A DNA stretch of 64,000 bases from NCBI GenBank assembly GCA_963708425.1, contig OY970206.1, positions 248,001-312,000 on the forward strand, given 5' to 3'. The stretch comes from JACMNW01 sp963708425 (GTDB lineage: Bacteria > Pseudomonadota > Alphaproteobacteria > Rhodobacterales > Rhodobacteraceae). Shown one piece after another: positions 42,425-50,570 of the stretch (positions are counted from its first letter, which is position 1; each line of letters starts with the position of its first letter). Position numbers and translations under genes: made by a program. The notes below the pieces were generated by a model, which was given only the letters and a program-made list of their open reading frames with translations, searched no databases and was not told the DNA's origin.

Positions 42425-43042
42425 ATGAATGACGCAGCAGTCCTCACCGGAGACCTGATCGGCTCACGCAAAGCCGGGCAGCAGGCAACTGATCGTGCCA
42501 TCGAAGCGATCGCACACACGGCAAGAATGATGGGCGCCCCCTTCGCGCGCCATCGCGGTGACGGCTGGCAAGTTTTGCTAGTGCAGCCCGAACTGGCGCT
42601 GAGATTCACCCTGCTAGTTACCGCCCGATTGCGCAGTCTGCGTGTTCCGTTGAGCCGGTTTTCGGTTGGTATTGACGAGATTGCGATCGAACGCGCACAA
42701 TCCCTGGCGGCCGAGGCCGGCAATGCTTTTGTCGTATCTGGTGAAGTGCTTGATGAAATGCCAAGGCGCTCGGTATTCGGCATTGCAAGCATGACCCGCA
42801 AACTGAACGAAATGACCTGGGCAGCCGCTCGTCTTACAGACCAAGTGGCCCGAAAATGGACGCCACAGCAGGCCGAAGCGATGGTCTTGGCGCTAGCACC
42901 TTCCGAGCCTTCTGGCGTATCCATCGCGAAATCTTTGGGTATAAGTCCAGCCGCAGCCAGCTATCGTTTGCAAGGTGCCAACTGGTGGGACATCAAAGCC
43001 GTAGTCGCAGCCTTCGAACATGAACTCGGTGATCGTGAATGA
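42425..43042 (+). CDS. SatD-like protein with nucleotidyl-cyclase-like motifs and C-terminal HTH
   Basis: 205-residue protein. The start VLTGDLIGSRKAG (Asp10) and the later RHRGDGWQVLL (Asp46) are spaced and worded like the two metal-binding segments of class III nucleotidyl cyclases. FSVGIDEIAI (around 79-88) and the VVSGEVLDEM stretch match the next cyclase elements. These features are shared with SatD-family proteins. The transition-state Asn/Arg of true cyclases is not clear. Residues 164-184 (GVSIAKSLGISPAAASYRLQG) form a helix-turn-helix. Start at ATG 42425. The stop overlaps the DUF3307 gene (ATGA). SatD is linked by name to acid tolerance in Streptococcus; no biochemical function is known to me. 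Confidence 0.7.
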   Translation: MNDAAVLTGDLIGSRKAGQQATDRAIEAIAHTARMMGAPFARHRGDGWQVLLVQPELALRFTLLVTARLRSLRVPLSRFSVGIDEIAIERAQSLAAEAGNAFVVSGEVLDEMPRRSVFGIASMTRKLNEMTWAAARLTDQVARKWTPQQAEAMVLALAPSEPSGVSIAKSLGISPAAASYRLQGANWWDIKAVVAAFEHELGDRE

Positions 43043-43752
43043 TCGAAACCTTCGCAGCTCTGCTTCTCGCCCACACCCTCGCCGATTTTCTGTTTCAAAC
43101 CAATTGGATGGTCCAGAACAAGCGCCAGCTGCAGCCCATGCTGGCCCATATCGGCTTAGTTCTGGCCACGGCCATCGCCACAACTGGAACGCTGCATCCT
43201 GTAATCGCGCTACTGGCGGCGATCCACATGCTGATCGACGCGATCAAGGCAGGCTATTTTCCCAACCGTCTTTATCCGTTCCTCGTCGATCAAGCGGCGC
43301 ATTTTGTCAGCCTTATCGCCATAGCTGTCCTTCAGCCCAACCTGTGGTCAACCGGGGTTTGGGCCGATATTCCGTGGCTTCCCGGCGTCATGGTGGTTCT
43401 GGCTGGGCTTTTGCTGGTCACCCAAGCGGGCGGTTATGCTGTGGGTCTGCTGATGCAGCCTTGGGCGGAAGACACGCCCAAAGGGCTGCGCAACGGCGGC
43501 CGCGCTATCGGCACGTTGGAACGTGGTCTGATTTTCTTGTTGATCCTAACTGGCCAAGCCGCAGGCATCGGCTTTCTTATTGCCGCAAAATCGGTTCTGC
43601 GCTTTGGCGCGGTCAAGGATGAGGGCAAACTCAGCGAATATGTCATCATCGGAACTCTGGCATCGTTCGGTTGGGCAATTGCCGTTACGGCGGGTGTCAC
43701 GTGGCTGCTTAAGTTGCTCCCTTCACTTGGAATTCCCGATCTGCTACCCTAG
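43039..43752 (+). CDS. DUF3307 domain-containing membrane protein
   Basis: 237-residue polytopic membrane protein with about six helices. The N-terminal ALLLAHTLADFLFQTNWMV (His12, Asp16) and AIHMLIDAIKAGYF carry the His/Asp pairs that mark DUF3307. QAAHFVSLIAIAVLQ adds another conserved His. Such intramembrane polar residues suggest metal binding, catalysis or a pore. It is translationally coupled to the SatD-like gene, a pairing I believe recurs in other bacteria. Function unknown. Confidence 0.8.
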   Translation: MIETFAALLLAHTLADFLFQTNWMVQNKRQLQPMLAHIGLVLATAIATTGTLHPVIALLAAIHMLIDAIKAGYFPNRLYPFLVDQAAHFVSLIAIAVLQPNLWSTGVWADIPWLPGVMVVLAGLLLVTQAGGYAVGLLMQPWAEDTPKGLRNGGRAIGTLERGLIFLLILTGQAAGIGFLIAAKSVLRFGAVKDEGKLSEYVIIGTLASFGWAIAVTAGVTWLLKLLPSLGIPDLLP

Positions 43753-43774
43753 ATATACGAAAAGCGAGGTTCCC

Positions 43775-44134
43775 ATGTTTGGCATACCCGGCAAAGCCGC
43801 CGTCACGATGACCCCAACTGCCGCCGCGCGCATCGCGCAGCTGATGACCAAGCAAGGGTCGTCGGGCCTGCGCATTGGTGTCAAAAAGGGCGGTTGCGCG
43901 GGCATGGAATACACCATGGATTACGTGTCCGAGGTTAACCCGATGGACGAAGTGGTTGAACAAGATGGCGCGCGGGTGATGATCGCCCCAATGGCGCAGA
44001 TGTTCTTGTTTGGCACCCAGATTGATTATCAAACCTCTCTGCTGGACGCAGGTTTCAAGTTCATCAACCCGAATGTCGCCGAAGCCTGCGGCTGTGGCGA
44101 GTCCATCAAGTTCAAAGACCAGCCCACCGCCTGA
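43775..44134 (+). CDS. A-type Fe-S carrier protein (IscA/SufA/ErpA family)
   Basis: 119-residue HesB/IscA-family protein that passes Fe-S clusters from scaffold to target proteins. The three cluster cysteines are in place: GVKKGGCAGMEYTMDY and the C-terminal EACGCGESIKF. The ATG at 43775 has GCGAGG upstream; the longer frame overlaps the DUF3307 gene and is discarded. With the MIP18 protein upstream it forms an Fe-S assembly neighbourhood. Confidence 0.92.
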   Translation: MFGIPGKAAVTMTPTAAARIAQLMTKQGSSGLRIGVKKGGCAGMEYTMDYVSEVNPMDEVVEQDGARVMIAPMAQMFLFGTQIDYQTSLLDAGFKFINPNVAEACGCGESIKFKDQPTA

Positions 44135-44197
44135 TCACAGTTCCCTTCGGCACCACAATCGCGTAACCCTGTGCCAATCAGGTAACGGGAGACTGCA

Positions 44198-44941
44198 ATG
44201 CGTAAACTTGCGGCGGGCAACTGGAAAATGAATGGCACGTCGGCGTCGCTGTCGGAAGTCGCGGCACTGCTAAAATCGCATCCAAATCCCACATGCGAAA
44301 TGCTGCTGTGCCCCCCCGCCCCCCTGATATCGCGCATGGCCGAAGTCGCGTCCGGCACGCAATTGCGGCTTGGCGGGCAAGATTGCCACGCCGAGGCTAG
44401 CGGTGCCTTTACCGGCGATGTATCTGCGGCAATGCTGGTTGATGCAGGGGCCAGTCACGTTATTCTTGGCCATTCCGAACGCCGCGCCATGCACGGCGAG
44501 TCCGATGCGCTGGTCAACGCAAAGGCAAACGCAGCCTTCACCGCCGATCTGGTCGCTATCATCTGTGTTGGCGAAACCGAAGCGCAACGCGACGCGGGTG
44601 CCACGCTGGATGTCATTGGTGCACAGCTTCTGGGATCATTGCCCGCCGGAGCCACCAGTACAAACGTCGTCATTGCCTACGAACCGGTCTGGGCCATTGG
44701 TACTGGACGCACGCCCACTTTGGCGGAAATTGCCGATGTGCACCTGTTCCTGCGCAGCCGCTTGACCACGCGAATGGGTGCCGACGCACTAGCGGTTCGT
44801 CTGCTTTACGGTGGCTCCGTCAAGCCATCGAACGCGGCAGAGATTTTTGCGCTGGCAAATGTCGACGGTGCCTTGGTTGGTGGTGCCAGCCTGAAATCCG
44901 CCGATTTTGGGGCGATTGTTGAGGCCTTATCTGACGCCTGA
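44198..44941 (+). CDS. tpiA: Triosephosphate isomerase
   Basis: Interconverts dihydroxyacetone phosphate and glyceraldehyde 3-phosphate. The 247-residue TIM barrel has AAGNWKMNGT with the catalytic Lys, VILGHSERR with His, AYEPVWAIGTGRTP with the catalytic Glu and loop 6, and LLYGGSVKPSNAAE for phosphate binding. GGGAGA precedes the ATG. Complete and ordinary. Confidence 0.97.
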   Translation: MRKLAAGNWKMNGTSASLSEVAALLKSHPNPTCEMLLCPPAPLISRMAEVASGTQLRLGGQDCHAEASGAFTGDVSAAMLVDAGASHVILGHSERRAMHGESDALVNAKANAAFTADLVAIICVGETEAQRDAGATLDVIGAQLLGSLPAGATSTNVVIAYEPVWAIGTGRTPTLAEIADVHLFLRSRLTTRMGADALAVRLLYGGSVKPSNAAEIFALANVDGALVGGASLKSADFGAIVEALSDA

Positions 44942-44944
44942 GAC

Positions 44945-44960
44945 GGCACCAGGCGGTGCC
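44945..44960 (+). terminator. Short hairpin after tpiA
   Basis: GGCACC (44945-44950) / GGTGCC (44955-44960) is a perfect 6-bp stem four bases after the tpiA stop. It has no T tract, so it may be a weak terminator or an mRNA end. Confidence 0.35.
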
Positions 44961-45012
44961 ATGTCGCGGGCAGACCAGACAAGGCGCAGCACATCGACGA
45001 CCCATTACCATC

Positions 45013-45924
45013 ATGACAGCAATCCCGCAAACCCGCGCACCGCTTTTTGCCAATCTGATCTGCATGTTCTCGATGCTCATCTGGGCGGCGGGATTGCCTG
45101 CTGCCGACCTGCTGATCGGCAAGGTGCCCCCCCTGCCGCTCACCGCCGCCCGCATGGCAATGGCGGCGGCCGTGCTGCTGCCTCTGTGGCTGGTGGTTGA
45201 GGGGCTTGGTGCGCTGAAAGCCGCCGCCTGGGGCAAGGGCGTGATGATCGGCGGGATAACCATCGGCCTTGGGGCTTTCACTTTGGTCATTGGCCAAAGC
45301 ATGACCGGGCCAGTAACCGTTGCCATCATCTCTGCCTCAATGCCGATAATCGGCATCGCAATCGAGGTGCTACTTGATGGCCGCAAAATGACGCTGGCAT
45401 TGCTGCTAGGATTGATCCTTGCACTCATTGGTGGCGTGATGGCATTGGGCAGCGGGGCCACGTCGCTAAATCTGGGCCTTGGCGCGCTGTTCTGCTTTGC
45501 ATCTGTCCTTACCTTCACCATCGGCTCGCGGATGACAGTCACGTCGTTTCCTTTGCTGACACCGTTAGGACGAACCACCATCACCCTGACCGGCGCCGCA
45601 ATCTTGACATCTGCCGCTGCCTTGATCCAATCCGCCATGGGCGCACCCAGTCCGGACTGGGCCGTGCTCGGCTGGCGTGAACTCGGCGCACTCGCCATAT
45701 TCTCCATCGGTGCCTTGGCCATCAGTCAGGTCTTGTGGATCATGTCGGTCGGCAAGCTGGGCATTGGCCTGGCCTCACTGCACATCAATGCCACGCCGTT
45801 TTATGTGATGCTGATCCTGTTCGCCCTTGGTGGTGCGTGGAACTGGACACAAACCATTGCCGCCGCGGTAGTTGGCCTTGGCGTGCTGATCGCACAGGGC
45901 GTGTTTTCTCAGAGCCAAGCCTAA
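45013..45924 (+). CDS. DMT family transporter (EamA domain)
   Basis: 303-residue inner-membrane protein with ten predicted helices in two EamA repeats, typical of drug/metabolite transporters that export amino acids or other small molecules. Segments such as LIWAAGLPAADLL, TAARMAMAAAVLLPLW and the second-half LWIMSVGKLGIGLASLHINATPFYVML fit the fold. The ATG at 45013 is chosen over an upstream frame reading into the tpiA tail. The cytochrome P450 starts five bases after its stop, so both are co-expressed. Substrate unknown. Confidence 0.85.
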   Translation: MTAIPQTRAPLFANLICMFSMLIWAAGLPAADLLIGKVPPLPLTAARMAMAAAVLLPLWLVVEGLGALKAAAWGKGVMIGGITIGLGAFTLVIGQSMTGPVTVAIISASMPIIGIAIEVLLDGRKMTLALLLGLILALIGGVMALGSGATSLNLGLGALFCFASVLTFTIGSRMTVTSFPLLTPLGRTTITLTGAAILTSAAALIQSAMGAPSPDWAVLGWRELGALAIFSIGALAISQVLWIMSVGKLGIGLASLHINATPFYVMLILFALGGAWNWTQTIAAAVVGLGVLIAQGVFSQSQA

Positions 45925-45928
45925 CACC

Positions 45929-47113
45929 ATGAAAACGCTACACCAATCACCCACCGACCTAGACTTCGTGCAGAACCCCTACCGGTTCTATGAGCAAGCC
46001 CGTACTCACGGCCCGTTCTTCCATTGGGCCGACTACGGCATGGTCTGCACGCCTTCCGCCGCCGCCGCTAACGCCATTTTCCGCGACCGCCGCTTTGGCC
46101 GGGAAGCCCCTGCCGAACTCGCCCCCACAATCCCGGATCATCTGAAACCGTTCTACGCGGTCGAGGCGCATTCCATGCTGGAGTTAGAACCGCCCCGCCA
46201 CACACGGCTGCGCGGTCTGGTATTGCGCGCCTTCACCTCGCGCAGGATTGCCGCGCTAGGCCCGGAAATCGCCCAACTCAGCCATGACCTGATCGACGCC
46301 CTGCCCCCCGGCCCATTCGACCTGCTTGCGCATTTTGGCCAGAAACTGCCCGTTACGATCATTGCGCGGTTGCTGGGGGTACCCGAAACCAAGGGCGATG
46401 ATCTGCTGGCGTGGTCAAATGCCATGGTCGGCATGTACATGGCGGGCCGTACTCTTGATACTGAACGGCAGGCCGTAGCGGCGACGGAAAGCTTCGTCAC
46501 CTTCCTGCGCGATTATATCGACCAGCGCCGCCGCACACCCGCCGACGATCTGATCACCTCGCTGATCGCCGCGGAAGAAGCAGGCGAGCGGTTGACCCCC
46601 GATGAGTTGATCTCGACCTGCATCCTGCTGCTGAACGCCGGCCATGAGGCCACTGTGCACACCATCGGCAATGGTGTGAAAACGCTTCTCGAAACCCGAA
46701 CTCCACTCGCCGCCCTTGCCCCCGACGCGGTTGAGGCCACCATCGAAGAAATCCTGCGCTTTGATCCCGCCCTGCACATGTTCACCCGCTGGGTCTATGA
46801 GACGGTCGAAGTGATGGGCCACACCTTCCAGCGCGGCGACCAGGTTTCCCTACTGCTCGGTGCCGCCAACCGTGATCCGCGCCATTGGGAAAACCCGGAG
46901 CAGTTCATCCCCACCCGCCCGATCAAACCCAACCTGACCTTCGGCGCTGGCCTGCATTTCTGCGTCGGTGCGCCACTGGCACGGCTGGAGCTGCAAATAG
47001 CCTTGCCGATCCTGTTCAACCGGCTACCCGGCTTGCGCATCGCCGCCCCGCCAATCTACGGCGACGTCTACCATTTCCACGGGCTGAAACAGCTGATCCT
47101 GGACCGCGACTAG
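45929..47113 (+). CDS. Cytochrome P450
   Basis: Soluble bacterial class I P450 of 394 residues. The heme-ligand motif FGAGLHFCVGAPLARLEL holds the proximal Cys345. The I-helix oxygen-activation motif reads NAGHEAT, and the K-helix ExxR is in EEILRF. It needs a ferredoxin and reductase from elsewhere; none is adjacent. The start ATG follows the EamA gene by four bases. Substrate cannot be inferred. Co-expression with an exporter hints at tailoring and efflux of one small molecule, but that is speculation. Confidence 0.93.
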   Translation: MKTLHQSPTDLDFVQNPYRFYEQARTHGPFFHWADYGMVCTPSAAAANAIFRDRRFGREAPAELAPTIPDHLKPFYAVEAHSMLELEPPRHTRLRGLVLRAFTSRRIAALGPEIAQLSHDLIDALPPGPFDLLAHFGQKLPVTIIARLLGVPETKGDDLLAWSNAMVGMYMAGRTLDTERQAVAATESFVTFLRDYIDQRRRTPADDLITSLIAAEEAGERLTPDELISTCILLLNAGHEATVHTIGNGVKTLLETRTPLAALAPDAVEATIEEILRFDPALHMFTRWVYETVEVMGHTFQRGDQVSLLLGAANRDPRHWENPEQFIPTRPIKPNLTFGAGLHFCVGAPLARLELQIALPILFNRLPGLRIAAPPIYGDVYHFHGLKQLILDRD

Positions 47114-47133
47114 ATTTCGCAGACTGCAAAAAA

Positions 47134-47206
47134 TATCCTCGGGGGGAACACCGCGATTGCGGTGTGGGGGGCAGACAGCCCCCCAAAAATCTTACTTAAG
47201 ATTTTT
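47134..47206. terminator. Triple-hairpin bidirectional terminator with Rhodobacteraceae-type repeat
   Basis: Three perfect stems follow one another: ACACCGC/GCGGTGT (47148-47165), GGGGGGC/GCCCCCC (47166-47184) and AAAAATCTT/AAGATTTTT (47185-47206). The last one has A and T tracts on both sides and can stop the P450 transcript and the converging lrp transcript. The lead AATATCCTCGGGGG resembles the element at 38340. Confidence 0.75.
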
Positions 47207-47217
47207 CTACCGCCCCA

Positions 47218-47679
47218 TCAAACCGGCAACACCGTTGTCGATTTGATCTCTTCCATGCTTAACAACGCCGTCACATTGTATATCCGCACTTCCGAGATCA
47301 GCGCCTGATAGAACGTGTCGTAGGCCCGCGCGTTCTTGACGCGCACTTTCAGGATATAGTCGATATCCCCCGCCAGGCGGTGTGCTTCCATAACTTCGGG
47401 CCGCGCCTGCAGAGCCGACAGGAACTTGCGCTGCCATTCCGCCTCATGCTCTGACGTGCGGATCAGCACAAAGAAGCACGCCTCCAGCCCCAACGCCTCG
47501 GGGTCCAGTATTGCCGTCTGCCGCATGATCACCCCGGCCTCGCGCATCCGCTTGATCCTGTTCCAGACAGGCGTCTTGGATGACCCCACTTTGCGGGCAA
47601 TTTCATCCAAAGACTGGCTGGCATCGGCCTGCAGCTCACCAAGGATTTTCCGATCCATCTCATCCAGCCGGACTGCCAT
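47218..47679 (-). CDS. Lrp/AsnC family regulator divergent from the sulfite reduction operon
   Basis: 153-residue regulator: helix-turn-helix in LDEMDRKILGELQADASQSL and IARKVGSSKTPVWNRIKRM (residues 5-45), then a RAM ligand domain. Start at ATG 47679 with GGAG upstream; ATG 47658 is an alternative. The divergent position to DUF2849-cysI-cysH-DUF934-reductase and the dyad between them point to control of assimilatory sulfate/sulfite reduction, possibly sensing a sulfur amino acid. That target is inference. Confidence 0.9.
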   Translation of the reverse strand: MAVRLDEMDRKILGELQADASQSLDEIARKVGSSKTPVWNRIKRMREAGVIMRQTAILDPEALGLEACFFVLIRTSEHEAEWQRKFLSALQARPEVMEAHRLAGDIDYILKVRVKNARAYDTFYQALISEVRIYNVTALLSMEEIKSTTVLPV

Positions 47680-47770
47680 TCCCGTTCTCCGCCATTTCCC
47701 GGAACCCCGTTCCAATCGACTGCAGTATCAGAACAAACGTCCTTATCTGCAAGCCCTACTGGCCCAAAAC

Positions 47771-47785
47771 TAGGAAAATGTCCTA
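47771..47785. promoter_or_regulatory. Palindromic operator candidate between lrp and the cys operon
   Basis: TAGGA-N5-TCCTA is a perfect dyad, 51 bases before the DUF2849 start and 91 bases from the lrp start. An Lrp-type dimer could bind it and control both directions. Confidence 0.45.
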
Positions 47786-47836
47786 TATTGGGGATGGAAA
47801 TTCACACCTCACCCCGTCCCAGATAGGAGCTATGCT

Positions 47837-48142
47837 ATGAAAGGTCGCTTTTCCCCAAAAGTCGTCACGGCAAATGACCTTCGTCTTGGTGATGTGGTTT
47901 ATCTGACGGCAGATGATCAATGGTCGCGCCTGCATTCCGAGGCAGAACTGATTGAAGATGAAGCCCACGCCCAAATGCGCCTGCTGCACGGGGCTGCACA
48001 GCGGTTGGTTGTCGTCGGCGCCTACCTTGCCGATGCCAAAGCCGGCCCGAATGGCCCAGAGTCCACCCATTTCCGCGAAGAATTCCGCACTCGCGGCCCG
48101 TCCAACTATGCCCATGGCAAACAAGTCGATCAAAGGCACTAG
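47837..48142 (+). CDS. DUF2849 domain-containing protein of the sulfite reduction operon
   Basis: 101-residue soluble protein with FSPKVVTANDLRLGDVVYLTADDQW and EAELIEDEAHAQMRLLHGA, matching DUF2849. Such proteins sit just before nitrite/sulfite reductase in many Alphaproteobacteria, often after a siroheme synthase gene, which is absent here. The role is unknown; an accessory or regulatory part in sulfite reduction is inferred from the linkage. Three bases separate it from cysI. Confidence 0.85.
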   Translation: MKGRFSPKVVTANDLRLGDVVYLTADDQWSRLHSEAELIEDEAHAQMRLLHGAAQRLVVVGAYLADAKAGPNGPESTHFREEFRTRGPSNYAHGKQVDQRH

Positions 48143-48145
48143 CGC

Positions 48146-49816
48146 ATGTACACCTACTCCGACTTCGACGAAAGCTTCGTGCGCACCCGTGTCGCGCAGT
48201 TCACCCAACAGGTGGATCGCCGCCTTGACGGGTCTTTGACCGAAGATGAATTTCGCCCGCTGCGCCTGATGAACGGGCTTTATCTGCAACTCCACGCCTA
48301 CATGCTGCGTGTGGCTATCCCCTATGGCACGCTGGCTCCGCGCCAGATGCGTCAGTTGGCAATGATCGCCGATTCCTATGACAAGGGCTATGGCCATTTC
48401 ACCACACGCCAGAACATCCAATACAACTGGCCAAAACTGGAAGACGTACCCGCCATCCTTTCGGCCCTTGCCGATGTCGAAATGCATGCGATCCAAACCT
48501 CCGGTAACTGCGTGCGCAATGTCACCGCAGACCATTTCGCCGGTGCCGCCGCAGATGAAATCGAAGACCCGCGCCCTACAGCAGAACTGCTGCGCCAATG
48601 GTCAACTGACCACCCGGAATTCCAATTCCTGCCGCGCAAATTCAAGATCGCCATTACCGGCAGCCCAAATGACCGTGCGGTCACGAAGGCGCATGACATC
48701 GGCCTGCGCATGGTGCGCAATGCGGCAGGCGAGCCCGGCTATGAAGTGATGGTTGGTGGTGGCCTTGGCCGCACCCCGATGATTGGCGTCACAGTGCGGG
48801 ACTTCCTGCCGAAAGCCGATCTGCTGCCGTATGTCGAGGCGGTGCTCAGCGTCTATAATACGCTTGGCCGTCGCGACAACAAATACAAAGCCCGCATCAA
48901 GATCACCGTGCATGAAACGGGCGCGGAAGAAATCACGCGGCTGATCGAAGCCCGCTTTGCCGAACTACGCCCGCTGTTCGGCGGTGCCGATCAGGCCCTG
49001 CTGGCCGAAATCGCCGAAGCCTTCGCGCCCCCCGCCTTCCGCAACGCGCCAACCGATGGCTATGACGCCTTCTACAAGGCCGATCCGGTGTTCCGCGCTT
49101 GGGCCGATACCAACCTAGCCGCCCACCGCAACGCGCAATATGCCATCGTCACCATCAGCCTGAAAGCCCATGGCGAAACCCCCGGCGATGCCACCTCCGC
49201 CCAAATGCGCCTGATGGCCGACCTGGCCGAGCAATACGGCCATTCCGAACTCCGCATCAGCCACGAACAAAACGTCATTCTGCCGCATGTGCATAAATCC
49301 GACCTACCCGCCGTGCACGCCGCCCTGCATCAAGCAGGCCTTGGCACCGCCAACGTCGGCTTGATCTCTGATATCATCGCCTGCCCCGGCATGGATTATT
49401 GCGCGTTGGCCACCGCACGTTCGATCCCGGTCGCGCAGCAGATTGCCACCCGGTTTGACGAGTTGAAGCTGGAGCATGAAATCGGTCCGCTAAAGATCAA
49501 GATATCGGGCTGCATCAATGCCTGCGGGCACCACCATGTCGGCCATATCGGCATTCTGGGACTGGACCGCGCTGGCGTTGAAAACTACCAGATCACGCTG
49601 GGCGGCGACGGCACTGAAACCGCTGTGATCGGCGACAAAACCGGCCCGGGCTTTGCCTATGACGAGATTGTTCCCGCCATCGAGCGCCTTGTCATGGCCT
49701 ATCTCGAGCAACGCCAATCACCAGAAGAAACCTTTCTAACGGCCTATCGCCGCCTTGGCCTTGCGCCGTTCAAAGCCGCCCTTTACCCAGCTGAGGCTGA
49801 ACGCGATGCCGCTTGA
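48146..49816 (+). CDS. cysI: Nitrite/sulfite reductase, siroheme Fe-S (CysI type)
   Basis: Six-electron reduction of sulfite to sulfide for cysteine synthesis. The 556-residue protein has two ferredoxin-like halves, FTTRQNIQYNWPKLED, TSGNCVRNVTADHFAG, and the siroheme/4Fe-4S cysteines in IIACPGMDYCALA and ISGCINACGHHHVGHIG. Operon context (APS/PAPS reductase and ferredoxin reductase) favours sulfite over nitrite. It overlaps cysH by 11 bases. Confidence 0.94.
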   Translation: MYTYSDFDESFVRTRVAQFTQQVDRRLDGSLTEDEFRPLRLMNGLYLQLHAYMLRVAIPYGTLAPRQMRQLAMIADSYDKGYGHFTTRQNIQYNWPKLEDVPAILSALADVEMHAIQTSGNCVRNVTADHFAGAAADEIEDPRPTAELLRQWSTDHPEFQFLPRKFKIAITGSPNDRAVTKAHDIGLRMVRNAAGEPGYEVMVGGGLGRTPMIGVTVRDFLPKADLLPYVEAVLSVYNTLGRRDNKYKARIKITVHETGAEEITRLIEARFAELRPLFGGADQALLAEIAEAFAPPAFRNAPTDGYDAFYKADPVFRAWADTNLAAHRNAQYAIVTISLKAHGETPGDATSAQMRLMADLAEQYGHSELRISHEQNVILPHVHKSDLPAVHAALHQAGLGTANVGLISDIIACPGMDYCALATARSIPVAQQIATRFDELKLEHEIGPLKIKISGCINACGHHHVGHIGILGLDRAGVENYQITLGGDGTETAVIGDKTGPGFAYDEIVPAIERLVMAYLEQRQSPEETFLTAYRRLGLAPFKAALYPAEAERDAA

Positions 49817-50570
49817 AGCCCCCCTTGCCCCAGTTGCCGAACGCGTCGCAGACCTGAACGCGCGTTACCGCCACCATGGGGCAACGGCGGTGCTGGAACG
49901 TGCAATGACCGACCCGATGGTCGGGCGCATAGCCCTTGTGTCCAGCTTTGGCGCGGAATCGGTGGTGCTGTTGCATCTTGTCTCGGTCATTGACCGCACC
50001 ACGCCAGTGCTGTTCATCGACACCGAAATGCTGTTCGCCGAAACCATCGCCTATCAGGCCGAGGTGGCCGACAAGCTGGGGCTTAACGTCCACCGCATCA
50101 CCGCAGATCGCTCAAAGCTGGCATTTGAAGACCCCGACAACACCCTGCACCAGTTCAACACCGATGCCTGCTGTGCCCTGCGCAAAACCGAACCGCTGGA
50201 ACGTGCGCTGTCGGGCTATGACGCGTGGATAACCGGGCGCAAACGCTATCAAGGTGCCAGCCGCGCCGCAGTAGAGTTTTTCGAGGCTGAAGGCGATATT
50301 CGCATCAAGGTCAACCCTTTGGCCCATTGGGACCGCGCCGATCTGGAAGAATACATGGTCAACAACCGTCTGCCGCGCCATCCTCTGGTTGCCAAGGGCT
50401 ATCCTTCTATCGGCTGTGCGCCCTGCACCAGCCCGGTTAAACCGGGTGAAGATCCACGCGCAGGCCGTTGGCGCAATTCGGAAAAAGTCGAATGCGGCAT
50501 CCATTTTATCAACGGCCGCGCCGTGCGCGTGCCACTGGGCCAAACCATAGCCGGGGAAACCGCAGCATGA
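49806..50570 (+). CDS. cysH: Phosphoadenylyl-/adenylyl-sulfate reductase
   Basis: Reduces activated sulfate to sulfite with thioredoxin. The 254-residue protein has the PP-loop-like VSSFGAESVVLLHL and the cysteine pairs DACCALRKTEP and GCAPCTSPV. This CC...CXXC set marks the 4Fe-4S, APS-using type rather than the enteric PAPS enzyme. The C-terminal ECGIH holds the catalytic Cys. Start at ATG 49806 inside the cysI end; the longer frame is a shadow. Confidence 0.94.
   Translation: MPLEAPLAPVAERVADLNARYRHHGATAVLERAMTDPMVGRIALVSSFGAESVVLLHLVSVIDRTTPVLFIDTEMLFAETIAYQAEVADKLGLNVHRITADRSKLAFEDPDNTLHQFNTDACCALRKTEPLERALSGYDAWITGRKRYQGASRAAVEFFEAEGDIRIKVNPLAHWDRADLEEYMVNNRLPRHPLVAKGYPSIGCAPCTSPVKPGEDPRAGRWRNSEKVECGIHFINGRAVRVPLGQTIAGETAA

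Noticed and set aside
48146..49816. Assimilatory nitrite reductase
   Set aside because: The active-site motifs are shared by both enzymes, but the operon contains APS reductase, DUF934 and no nitrate genes.
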